From assembly GCA_964493765.1 (NCBI GenBank), contig CAZBPK010000085.1, forward strand, positions 1 through 13,583: a stretch of DNA of 13,583 nucleotides. Direction: 5' to 3'. The notes under the pieces were generated by a model that saw only the letters and a program-made list of their open reading frames with translations, was not told the origin of the DNA and did not search any database. The stretch is from CALLMJ01 sp964493765. Lineage in GTDB: Bacteria; Bacteroidota; Bacteroidia; J057; CALLMJ01. Shown one piece after another: positions 1-6,365 of this stretch (position 1 is the first letter of the stretch; every line of letters begins with the position of its first letter). A program made the translations under genes and the position numbers.

Positions 1-426
1 GTATTGAGTGTATTTGATGTAGCGATGATGCGTTTTGTTGAATTTGAGGAAAGTGAGTTTCCTGTAAGTTATTATAGTATTTTGAAAAGATTAATATACA
101 TTTCCAAAGATATAGAAACTCAAAGGCAAATGGATGTAGAAGATGATTTTTTAGATGAGTTGAGGATAAGAGAAGAAAGCCATGAAGAGTTACAAATGAA
201 ATTAGAGGAGAAAAATAAGTTATTAGAAGAAGAAAAGAAAAGAGCAGAGGAAAAAGATAAATTATTAGAAGCAGAAAAGAAGCGGGTTGAGGAAGAAAAG
301 AAAAGAGCAGAGGAAAATCGTTCAAAACTTTTAGGAACTGCTAAATTTCTAAAGTCTCAGAAATATGATATTCAAGCAATTATGAATATTACGGGATTGA
401 CTGAGCAGGAAATTGAGGGTTTGTGA
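1..426 (+). CDS. C-terminal part of a coiled-coil protein, probably Rpn/PD-(D/E)XK nuclease-family transposase-like (5' end outside window)
   Basis: The frame is open from base 1, so the N-terminus lies outside the window. What remains is about 141 residues: a short globular stretch (about 1-50), then a highly charged Glu/Lys coiled coil (about 55-108) of imperfect heptads, then a tail in which 'DIQAIMNITGLTEQEIEGL' is visible. This tail closely resembles the end of the Rpn (recombination-promoting nuclease) / PD-(D/E)XK transposase families, whose members usually finish with a coiled coil and an 'I..ITGLs.eEI..L' helix-turn-helix-like end. The catalytic nuclease core is not in view, so the assignment rests on the tail and architecture only. 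It is followed by a non-coding interval and a dispersed repeat, and faces the ars operon convergently. Alternatively it could be any protein sharing this tail. Confidence 0.55.
   Translation, partial: VLSVFDVAMMRFVEFEESEFPVSYYSILKRLIYISKDIETQRQMDVEDDFLDELRIREESHEELQMKLEEKNKLLEEEKKRAEEKDKLLEAEKKRVEEEKKRAEENRSKLLGTAKFLKSQKYDIQAIMNITGLTEQEIEGL
229..317 (+). repeat. 63-bp-spaced direct repeat inside the coiled coil
   Basis: A 26-bp segment at 229-254 recurs identically at 292-317. The spacing is 63 bp, which is 21 codons or exactly three heptads, so the duplication preserves the coiled-coil register (motif EEKKRAEE twice). It probably arose by slippage or unequal recombination and allows heptad-number variation between strains. 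Confidence 0.75.
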
Positions 427-453
427 CTTGCGAGTGGTATGTTATAATTAAAA

Positions 454-469
454 CGCAATGGATATTGCG
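454..469. other. small inverted repeat after the Rpn-like gene
   Basis: CGCAAT (454-459) and ATTGCG (464-469) can form a 6-bp stem with a GGAT loop, 28 bases after the Rpn-like stop codon. No T-run follows, so it is not a convincing intrinsic terminator. It abuts the start of the dispersed repeat. Confidence 0.4.
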
Positions 470-470
470 A

Positions 471-613
471 GATGAGCGTGAGGGATGCGAAGGGCACGCA
501 GTGGCACTGCCTTTTGATGCTGAGTTCAACGAAGCAGAAAAAGGATTGCTGAAACGAAGTGAAACCCGTAGCAAGCCCGACCCGAAGCGTTAGCGAAGGG
601 ACTCGCCCTAATG
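471..613 (+). repeat. dispersed GC-richer intergenic repeat, copy A
   Basis: This ~140-bp element contrasts with the AT-rich surroundings and is rich in GAAGC/GCGAA motifs. It matches the reverse complement of 10465-10592 along most of its length. Shared blocks include GCGTGAGGGATGCGAAGGGC at the left end, GTGGCACTGCCTTT, AAAGGATTGC, and AGCGTTAGCGAAGGG followed by CGCCCTAATG at the right end. Copy A carries extra bases after the CTGCCTTT block and several substitutions. It lies between two convergent genes, and its right edge overlaps the last two codons of arsC. No transposase or coding capacity is evident, so it looks like a non-autonomous or structural intergenic repeat. Confidence 0.85.
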
Positions 614-1225
614 TAGAATTTTGATATTATGAAATACCCACCACAATTCTTGGGCTATTTCTAAACTTCGTTCCAAATACTTTTGATTTTGGAGTTCTGT
701 ACCGTCGAATATTTTGGGGTCTTCGTATTGAATAGAAAAACGAGCTTCCGCACCCAAAACCACTGGACAGCCCTCATCAGCACTGCTACAAGTCATGATA
801 GCTGAAAATTGCTTTTTCGGATTAAATTCATGATTATAATGCTTAGAAAATCCCATAATAGGATGTTCATTTTCTGAATATTTGATAGCGTAAATAGGAT
901 TTTGTGTTTCTGAAATTTTGAATACTTCAAATCCTTGATTTTTAAGTGTTTCTGCAATTTTTGGAAACATAGCCGTTGCTTCTGTTCCTCCTGAATAACA
1001 AAATACATTTGGAATTTTAAAATAATAAGCCATCGTTTGTGCCCAAATTTGAGATAAATGGCTTCTTCTAGAATTGTGTGTACAAATAAAATTTAAACGA
1101 ATGGTTTCGCCTAAATGGACTTTTTTTTGAAGGTATTCCACCAAAGGCATTAATATATTTTTCCTTTCTTCAGAAATATTTTCATGATGAAACCCTTCAA
1201 TGATTTTTTGAATGGTAGCATTCAT
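608..1225 (-). CDS. arsC: arsenate reductase, low-molecular-weight phosphatase fold, thioredoxin-type
   Basis: This cytoplasmic enzyme reduces arsenate to arsenite so that Acr3 can export it. The 205 residues contain the LMW-phosphatase P-loop C-X5-R-S as C48-THNSR-R54-S55. A second motif, TCSSADEGCP, places C146 and C153 seven residues apart. This matches the second and third redox cysteines (C82/C89) of the thioredoxin-coupled S. aureus pI258 ArsC, and is followed by a DP loop (E168-D169-P170). An N-terminal extension of about 45 residues precedes the P-loop. ATG at 1225 is preceded after 6 bp by the DUF6428 stop, so the gene is last in the acr3 operon. The stop codon TAG and the CAT before it lie in the edge of the dispersed repeat. 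An alternative is a true protein phosphatase, but the cysteine triad and the context favour arsenate reduction. Confidence 0.88.
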   Translation of the reverse strand: MNATIQKIIEGFHHENISEERKNILMPLVEYLQKKVHLGETIRLNFICTHNSRRSHLSQIWAQTMAYYFKIPNVFCYSGGTEATAMFPKIAETLKNQGFEVFKISETQNPIYAIKYSENEHPIMGFSKHYNHEFNPKKQFSAIMTCSSADEGCPVVLGAEARFSIQYEDPKIFDGTELQNQKYLERSLEIAQELWWVFHNIKILH

Positions 1226-1231
1226 AATTCT

Positions 1232-1705
1232 TTAACAACAATTAGATTCTGGAGAACAACAACTATTGGTTTTTCCTAGATTTTTTAAAGGTACTTTTAG
1301 CTTTTCCGTAGGAATTCCGCAATGATCGGTTGCTAAGCAAGTAGTATATTTTTCTGTAAATTGAAAAATACCGTCTCTAAATTCTAAACCAAAAATACCA
1401 ATGGTTAAATCGGTTTGATATTCAACTTCTAATTCTAAATTTTCATTTTCAAAAAGAGGTTCAGATGCTGCAATAATTTTGAATAATTTTTCTGGGGTTA
1501 ATCTATGTTCATAATCATTAGCATACCATAATTGAAAACTGATAAGACTTTCTTTACGGATGGTATTTCCACAATCAATAAAATGTTTGGTTTTTTTTCC
1601 CATTTCTGTGATATGGAAATGCTCAGGAATTAATTTACCGTTGGGCAAAGCAAATTGGATAGATTTTAAACTTTTTAAATAATCTTTAAATTCTTGAATA
1701 TTCAT
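1232..1705 (-). CDS. DUF6428 family protein with Cys-rich C-terminus, ars operon
   Basis: This 157-residue soluble protein has no signal peptide or membrane segment. Its sequence and position match the DUF6428 proteins that accompany arsenic genes in Bacteroidota; their biochemical role is not established to my knowledge. The N-terminal half reads like a small alpha/beta domain with histidines (e.g. EHFHITEMGKKTKH). The C-terminal part carries C123 and C129 (CLATDHC) and ends in CCSPESNCC (C149, C150, C156, C157). Such clustered thiols could bind As(III), but that is inference. It lies 12 bp after acr3 and 6 bp before arsC on the same strand, so it is almost certainly co-transcribed with them and repressed by the same ArsR. 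Confidence 0.8.
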   Translation of the reverse strand: MNIQEFKDYLKSLKSIQFALPNGKLIPEHFHITEMGKKTKHFIDCGNTIRKESLISFQLWYANDYEHRLTPEKLFKIIAASEPLFENENLELEVEYQTDLTIGIFGLEFRDGIFQFTEKYTTCLATDHCGIPTEKLKVPLKNLGKTNSCCSPESNCC

Positions 1706-1717
1706 ATGGCTATAAAT

Positions 1718-2737
1718 TTAATATTTCAATTTTTGACTGGCTTTAACTAACAAAATTAATACGGGTACTTCTACTAAAGGACCTATAACTCCTGCAAAAG
1801 CTTGTGCGGAATTTATTCCAAAAACAGCAATGGCAACAGCAATAGCTAACTCAAAGTTATTTCCCGTTGCTGTAAAGGATATAGAAGCATTTTTGTCATA
1901 GGCTACTTTCATAGATTTATTAATAAAAAAACTTATAAAAAACATAATCACAAAGTAAAGTACCAATGGTATTGCTACTTTTAAAACATCAAAGGGTAGT
2001 TCTAAAATTTTATCACCTTTAAGGCTGAACATCAAAATGATAGTAAAAAGCAAAGCATATAAGGTAATAGGAGAGATGGACGGTATAAATTGGGTGTTAT
2101 ACCATGTGATACCTTTGGATTGAACTAAAAACTTTCTACTCAAAAATCCTGCTAAAAAGGGTATCCCTAAATAAATAGCAACGCTTTGAGCAACTTCATA
2201 CATAGGGACATGAATATTAAAATTCCCTATTCCCAGCTTTGCGGGTAAAATGCTAATAAATATCCAAGCGTAAAAGCTATAAGAAATTACTTGAAAAATG
2301 CTATTTAATGCGACTAACAATGCTCCATATTCTCTGTTACCCCCAGCTAAATCATTCCAAACAATAACCATGGCAATACAACGAGCCAAACCAATTAAGA
2401 TTAAGCCTATCATATAATCAGGTTGTTCATTTAAAAATACAACCGCTAATGCAAACATTAATATAGGACCTAAAACCCAATTGAGAAATAAAGATAAAAA
2501 CATGGTTTTTTTATCTTGAAATGCTTTTGGAAGTAATGAATAATCTACTTTGGCTAATGGTGGATACATCATTAGAATTAACCCTATTGCTAATGGGATA
2601 TTCGTTGAACCAATAGAAAGACTATCAAAAACCGTTTTGATACCCGGAAAAAAGTATCCTAAAGCTACCCCAATAAACATGGCAAGAAATATCCAAAGGG
2701 TTAGATATTTATCTAAAAATTTTAGTTTGGGTTTCAT
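1718..2737 (-). CDS. acr3: arsenite efflux transporter Acr3
   Basis: This inner-membrane arsenite exporter of the ACR3 branch of the BART superfamily is 339 residues long with about ten hydrophobic helices, the normal size for the family. The diagnostic segment GLARCIAMVIVWNDLAGG carries the conserved Cys (C120) needed for As(III) transport in TM4. The late helix GPLVEVPVLILL carries the conserved Glu (E323). It extrudes As(OH)3 using the proton-motive force. ATG at 2737 fits the family's short N-terminus (MKPKLKFLDKYLTLWIF). It is the first gene of acr3-DUF6428-arsC. Two tandem ArsR-type sites with embedded -7 elements lie 26-74 bp upstream, so it probably has its own arsenite-inducible promoter separate from that of arsR. 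Confidence 0.95.
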   Translation of the reverse strand: MKPKLKFLDKYLTLWIFLAMFIGVALGYFFPGIKTVFDSLSIGSTNIPLAIGLILMMYPPLAKVDYSLLPKAFQDKKTMFLSLFLNWVLGPILMFALAVVFLNEQPDYMIGLILIGLARCIAMVIVWNDLAGGNREYGALLVALNSIFQVISYSFYAWIFISILPAKLGIGNFNIHVPMYEVAQSVAIYLGIPFLAGFLSRKFLVQSKGITWYNTQFIPSISPITLYALLFTIILMFSLKGDKILELPFDVLKVAIPLVLYFVIMFFISFFINKSMKVAYDKNASISFTATGNNFELAIAVAIAVFGINSAQAFAGVIGPLVEVPVLILLVKASQKLKY

Positions 2738-2762
2738 ACGACTAAATGATTTTACAATATCA

Positions 2763-2778
2763 ATCGCAAATTTACGAA
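2763..2778 (-). promoter_or_regulatory. ArsR operator 1 with embedded -7 element, acr3 promoter
   Basis: The site ATCGCAAATTTACGAA is a near-palindrome. Read on the minus strand its core (2767-2774) is TAAATTTG, a perfect Bacteroidota -7 element (TAnnTTTG) pointing at acr3, about 29 bp from the start codon. It is repeated exactly 30 bp upstream (identical 23-bp copies at 2764-2786 and 2794-2816). The upstream copy also supplies a TTTG about 22 bp away that could serve as the -33 element. Binding here would block the -7 directly. Confidence 0.7.
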
Positions 2779-2792
2779 CAATATTTGATTTA

Positions 2793-2808
2793 TTCGCAAA
2801 TTTACGAA
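2793..2808 (-). promoter_or_regulatory. ArsR operator 2 with embedded -7-like element
   Basis: TTCGCAAATTTACGAA has perfect TTCG/CGAA arms around a core (2797-2804) that reads TAAATTTG on the minus strand. It is the tandem partner of the site at 2763-2778, with the same arms as the arsR site at 3134-3157. It lies just downstream of the arsR stop codon (2825). The 30-bp period, about three helical turns, would put both bound dimers on the same DNA face. Confidence 0.65.
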
Positions 2809-2824
2809 CAATATTTTTTTAATA

Positions 2825-3124
2825 TTATTCAAAGATGTTGTTAATCAATTTTTTAGCGATTTGAAAGTTTTCTTGATGAATACAATATTTTATGGTAGGA
2901 GGGGTAATATCACCTTGAATGAGCCCAGCATTTTTAAGTTCTTTTAGATGTTGGGAAAGAGTAGATTTTGCAATTGGTAGTTCTTCCGCCATATCGCCAT
3001 GATAACAACAAGCTTTGGAATGAAGAATTTTTAATATTGCCAAACGAGCAGGGTGGGATAAAGCTTTAGCAAATCTAGCTGTTTGGATTTGTTCTTCAGA
3101 AAATGAGTCTTTTTTTGAGGGCAT
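2825..3124 (-). CDS. arsR: ArsR/SmtB-family arsenite-responsive repressor
   Basis: This 99-residue winged helix-turn-helix repressor is of standard ArsR size. The recognition-helix region AKSTLSQHLKELKNAGLI (about 52-69) is typical of the family, preceded by ALSHPARLAIL. Candidate As(III) ligands are the adjacent C39-C40 and the distant C81; this differs from the classical ELCVCDL arrangement but is plausible for a three-Cys site. Arsenite binding would release the protein from DNA. ATG at 3124 lies 10 bp downstream of a palindromic operator (3134-3157), so it is autoregulated. The acr3 operon, 87 bp downstream on the same strand, has its own two sites. Confidence 0.92.
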   Translation of the reverse strand: MPSKKDSFSEEQIQTARFAKALSHPARLAILKILHSKACCYHGDMAEELPIAKSTLSQHLKELKNAGLIQGDITPPTIKYCIHQENFQIAKKLINNIFE

Positions 3125-3133
3125 GATTATCTA

Positions 3134-3157
3134 ATTATTCGCAAATATACGAATAAT
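3134..3157 (-). promoter_or_regulatory. arsR autoregulatory operator enclosing its -7 element
   Basis: Perfect 8-bp arms, ATTATTCG (3134-3141) and CGAATAAT (3150-3157), flank CAAATATA. On the minus strand that core reads TATATTTG, a match to the TAnnTTTG -7 consensus. A leader of about 12 nt to the arsR ATG would follow. I see no good TTTG at -33, so the promoter may be weak. Confidence 0.75.
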
Positions 3158-3216
3158 ATGAATTCTTAAAAAAATTATTCCAATTCTTTTAGATTCAATC
3201 ATAAATTAATCATTAA

Positions 3217-5409
3217 TTACCGAATTAACAAGACATTATAAACCTCTTGAATAGTTTTTCCATTTCCCCACTTACCTTTTACTAGAACCATATAAACTCC
3301 TTCGGGTGAGTTTTCCCCACTCCACTCTGTTCCTTGAAATACTAATTTCCCTGAGTTATTGTAAACAAACATTTCATAATCCAAAGGCTCTCCGGTTATA
3401 GGTTTTAAAGTTTCATTTTTCCCGTCTTGATTAGGTGTAAATGCATTAGGCATATACAACAAATTGCATTCATTTCTAATGGTAACTACTTCAAAGGTTG
3501 AACATCCATTCGCATCTGTTCTTAAAACAGAATAAATTCCGGGTTCTTTCACTAGTATTTTTCTTGAGGTTTCGTTTGTGCTCCAAAGGTAATTTTGGGC
3601 ATTCCCTGCATCTAATTCAATAGAACCTTTCGTTGGGCAAAAGGTTGTATCAAAAGGCATAGTTCTAATCCATGGAGGAGAAATAGTTACTTGAAAAGTA
3701 TCCAACCAATCACATACTGATGAACGATTAAATTTAACAGTGTAAATACCATTTTGAGTAACGGTGAAAGTATCGGAAATAAAATTTCCATTCCATATTG
3801 CTTGTGCATCGTTAAAAGGATTGGTGAATGTAATGAATGGTAAATCACATACTAAGGTATCAGAGAAATTATGTTTGGGGGTATCTACAAAAACTACATT
3901 GACAAAAAACCATTCAGGGCATTGACCAGCTCCATAATAAATTTTGACGTTATAACGTCCAGAACGATTGACTTGTATAGACTGGTTTGAAAAACCATTA
4001 GACCAAAAATAACTCGCACCCGGATTTTGTGCATCTAATGTAACGATTTGTCCTTTACATGTATAAAGTATATTTTGAGAAAATGGGTTTTGCGGTTTAC
4101 CATAAACTTGGATAGTTTTGGACACTTTATAACCTTGCTGTGTTAATGTAATGGTATAATCTCCAGGTTGGAGGAAGGAATAAGAAATACAATTGTTAGA
4201 TACTGTAAATGTTTGATTATTAATAGACCATTCAAAATTTCCTGGTAAATTGGAAGTTGCACAAATGATAAAAGTATCTTTTGCGCAAACTGATGGCGGA
4301 ATTTGAAAGTTTAGTTTGGGTACCAATAAATAAGATTGAACAAAGTTTGGTAAACCATACTGAACGATATTGTTTGTGGTGGGAAAACCATTCAGTAAAA
4401 AGTTACAAGCAGAACCATTCAAATTGGGTTTTTCAATTACTGCAAGTGCTTGTGCATTTTTTTTGGCTACATACATTTTACCGTCTATAGCGTTAGAAAT
4501 GTCTCCTATCCAAATCTCGGGAGTAAATAATGGGGATGTCCATGAGCCTATTGTTATTAATTGGTTTAGATTATTCCATTGAAAAACTTCATTGACTAAT
4601 GCTCCTCCTTGTGCAAAATAATATCCCGTTGCATACAATATTTGACCATTGGGAGAAAAGCTAACTCCATAAGGATTTCTTATACTTTTTGTTCTAGGAT
4701 TTGATAATATACCATTCTGAAAATCAAATCTTTCTACTAAGTTTAAGTAAGGAATAGCACAAGCTACTTGATTTCCTTGTAAAGAAAATTTCATAGTTCC
4801 TGATGCAATTACACTCGTTCCTGTATGCACTGTTCCTATGGATGTAAAAATAGGATTGCTAATCCCTTGTTGGGTAATTGAATAACATACAAATTTATCA
4901 GAATTCCACTCGTGAGTTAAAAGCCAAAAATCTTTCTGATTGCTTTGATGAACAGCAGTAATTTTTTCACAAGTAGGTTGGTATAATAAATTAGGACCAT
5001 TGAGTATTGTTTGTTGGCTTGCACTCAATAAATAATAATGTAACCCTCCGTTTCCAAACGCACCATTAACAAAAAGAAATAGGGTATCTTCTTGAGTGGG
5101 AAAGGGTACAAAAATGGAAGATTGAGCAGCATCAGGACTTCCAATTAGTTGATTGCTAATTAACTGATGATTTTTTCCATATAAATTTTTCCCATTTGTA
5201 TAAAACAAAAGATTTCCTAATGAATCGGAAATAGTAGCACATCCTTCTTCTGTTTTTAATTGACCATTAGTGTTATGTTCAGCAAAACCATTAGTAAATT
5301 GTAATCCATTAAAATTTCCAAAATACCAATAGTTGGCTTGAAATTGTGAATATCCTTTAAAAAATAAACAAAAAAACAAAAGGGTTTGTAAAATTCTGGC
5401 TTTGAACAT
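3217..5409 (-). CDS. large T9SS-secreted protein with gliding-motility-associated (type B) C-terminal sorting domain
   Basis: The product is about 730 residues from ATG 5409; three codons upstream lies only a TTG, and a TAATTTTG element sits six bases before this ATG. The N-terminus is a signal peptide (FKARILQTLLFFCLFFKGYS, cleavage probably at YSQ). A propeller-like region follows (about 25-365, opening NYWYFGN and EGCATISDSLGNLLFYTNGK), as in many Bacteroidota surface proteins. Next come PKD/Ig-like domains (e.g. QPGDYTITLTQQG; then VTLDAQNPGASYFWSNG and ELDAGNAQNYLWSTNE, a repeated module). The last ~80 residues are a CHU_C/type B sorting domain beginning LYMPNAFTPNQDGKNETL and ending in NVLLIR. 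It should be exported by Sec and T9SS and attached to the cell surface or released. Its ligand is unknown. It is transcribed towards arsR but is unlikely to be functionally tied to arsenic. Confidence 0.9.
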   Translation of the reverse strand: MFKARILQTLLFFCLFFKGYSQFQANYWYFGNFNGLQFTNGFAEHNTNGQLKTEEGCATISDSLGNLLFYTNGKNLYGKNHQLISNQLIGSPDAAQSSIFVPFPTQEDTLFLFVNGAFGNGGLHYYLLSASQQTILNGPNLLYQPTCEKITAVHQSNQKDFWLLTHEWNSDKFVCYSITQQGISNPIFTSIGTVHTGTSVIASGTMKFSLQGNQVACAIPYLNLVERFDFQNGILSNPRTKSIRNPYGVSFSPNGQILYATGYYFAQGGALVNEVFQWNNLNQLITIGSWTSPLFTPEIWIGDISNAIDGKMYVAKKNAQALAVIEKPNLNGSACNFLLNGFPTTNNIVQYGLPNFVQSYLLVPKLNFQIPPSVCAKDTFIICATSNLPGNFEWSINNQTFTVSNNCISYSFLQPGDYTITLTQQGYKVSKTIQVYGKPQNPFSQNILYTCKGQIVTLDAQNPGASYFWSNGFSNQSIQVNRSGRYNVKIYYGAGQCPEWFFVNVVFVDTPKHNFSDTLVCDLPFITFTNPFNDAQAIWNGNFISDTFTVTQNGIYTVKFNRSSVCDWLDTFQVTISPPWIRTMPFDTTFCPTKGSIELDAGNAQNYLWSTNETSRKILVKEPGIYSVLRTDANGCSTFEVVTIRNECNLLYMPNAFTPNQDGKNETLKPITGEPLDYEMFVYNNSGKLVFQGTEWSGENSPEGVYMVLVKGKWGNGKTIQEVYNVLLIR

Positions 5410-5415
5410 GAGTAG

Positions 5416-5423
5416 CAAAATTA
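5416..5423 (-). promoter_or_regulatory. -7 element of the T9SS gene promoter
   Basis: The minus strand reads TAATTTTG, ending six bases before ATG 5409, so transcription would start at or just before the start codon. No TTTG was found at the expected -33 distance, so this is tentative. Confidence 0.4.
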
Positions 5424-5606
5424 TAAAAATTCTTTTTGTGATTATTAGAAAAAAAAGAATTTTTGTTTGAAAATCATTCTTTGTGCATGTAGCTTTTAAT
5501 CACAATTTTTATTAGTGTTTAATACGATTTAAAACTATTTTTTCTACTTTAGAAACATTACTTCTATCAATTAATAATTGGAGGGTAAATAATAGCAACT
5601 AATAAA

Positions 5607-5634
5607 TTTTGAAATAAAAATTTTGAAATAAAAA
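5607..5634 (+). repeat. two tandem 14-bp units before rpsF
   Basis: TTTTGAAATAAAAA occurs twice head to tail (5607-5620, 5621-5634). Each unit provides a TTTG, and the second is at the right distance to be the -33 element of the rpsF promoter. Confidence 0.8.
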
Positions 5635-5652
5635 ACTAATGTTCTAATTTTG
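5622..5652 (+). promoter_or_regulatory. rpsF-rpsR-rplI operon promoter
   Basis: TTTG at 5622-5625 and TAATTTTG at 5645-5652 are separated by 19 bases, fitting the Bacteroidota -33/-7 consensus (TTTG, TAnnTTTG). Transcription would begin near 5657-5660, before the ATGs at 5674 and 5704. It rules out a start at the TTG 5650, which is inside the -7 element. Confidence 0.7.
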
Positions 5653-5673
5653 CGTTTTTATTCAAAATCACTC

Positions 5674-6048
5674 ATGGAGATTAAGTTTATTGAGCCAATC
5701 AGAATGTATGAAAGTACATACATTCTAACTCCTGACCTAAGCGAAGAAGAAATCAATCAAGTGATTGGTAAATTCAATAGCTATATGGAAAATGCAGGAG
5801 TGAAAATAATTAATCAGGAGAAGTGGGGTTTTAAGAAATTAGCTTACCCAATTCAAAAAAAACAATCTGGTTATTATGTATTTACGGAATTTCAAGCACC
5901 TGCTTCTTTTGTAAAGAAGTTTGAGCAAGAGTACCGTTATGATGTTAGAATTTTAAGATATTTGACAGTAAAATTAGATAAATTTGCTGTTGCTTACAAC
6001 GAAAGAAGAAGAAACAAATTAAACGGAGTTATTGATTCATCTAAGTAA
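5674..6048 (+). CDS. rpsF: 30S ribosomal protein S6
   Basis: S6 binds 16S rRNA of the 30S platform together with S18, encoded next door. The characteristic start YESTYILTPDLSEEE, the middle KWGFKKLAYPIQKKQSGYYV and the end YDVRILRYLTVKLDKFA are all S6 hallmarks. ATG 5674 gives 124 residues. I prefer it because family members have two residues between the initiator Met and YE (M-R-x-Y-E), and here 'IRMYE' would be truncated by starting at ATG 5704 (114 residues); 5704 remains possible. There is no Shine-Dalgarno site, as is common in Bacteroidota. It is first in the operon, 11 bp before rpsR, behind a good TTTG/TAATTTTG promoter. Confidence 0.93.
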   Translation: MEIKFIEPIRMYESTYILTPDLSEEEINQVIGKFNSYMENAGVKIINQEKWGFKKLAYPIQKKQSGYYVFTEFQAPASFVKKFEQEYRYDVRILRYLTVKLDKFAVAYNERRRNKLNGVIDSSK

Positions 6049-6059
6049 TTTTAAAGATT

Positions 6060-6353
6060 ATGTCAACACAAAAAGTAGTAGGAAATGCTCCAAGTAATGC
6101 TTCAGTAGGTCCAGAAGTAAGAAAAAAATATTGTAGATTTAAAAAATTTGGTATTAAGTATATTGATTACAAAGATCCTGATTTTTTACTTCGTTTTATT
6201 AATGATCAAGGTAAAGTTTTACCACGTAGAATCACTGGTACTAGTTTAAAATATCAAAGAAGATTAGCTGTAGCAATTAAAAGAGCAAGACATTTAGCAT
6301 TGTTACCATTTGTTACGGACGGTTTAAAAGATGATACAACAACAATTCTTTAA
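6060..6353 (+). CDS. rpsR: 30S ribosomal protein S18
   Basis: S18 pairs with S6 on the 30S platform. The 97 residues include the diagnostic core YCRFKKFGIKYIDYKDPDFL and RRITGTSLKYQRRLAVAIKRARHLALLPFV. An N-terminal extension of about 20 residues (Ser/Asn/Val-rich) and a short Asp/Thr C-terminal tail (DDTTTIL) make it slightly longer than compact S18 proteins. It lies 11 bp after rpsF and 12 bp before rplI. No ssb or priB lies between rpsF and rpsR, unlike in many Firmicutes and Proteobacteria. Confidence 0.97.
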   Translation: MSTQKVVGNAPSNASVGPEVRKKYCRFKKFGIKYIDYKDPDFLLRFINDQGKVLPRRITGTSLKYQRRLAVAIKRARHLALLPFVTDGLKDDTTTIL

Positions 6354-6365
6354 TCAAATTAGGTT

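Noticed and set aside
389..574. Open frame on the minus strand across repeat copy A
   Set aside because: Translation of the repeat itself, with no corresponding frame conserved in copy B; not a credible gene.
427..607. tRNA or other structured RNA gene in the GC-rich interval
   Set aside because: No cloverleaf or CCA end could be drawn, and the sequence is explained as a dispersed repeat with a second copy at 10465-10592.
2763..2820. Tandem identical 23-bp units as a CRISPR fragment
   Set aside because: Only two units, spacers of 7 bp, and the units are palindromic operator/promoter sequence before acr3.
2550..2822. Plus-strand frame antisense to the acr3 start and its operators
   Set aside because: It shows a duplicated 'FANLRTIF' only because the tandem operators are translated; acr3 on the other strand is certain.
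5650..5673. Upstream TTG start for rpsF
   Set aside because: The TTG lies inside the TAATTTTG -7 element, so it would not be in the mRNA, and the added residues are not S6-like.
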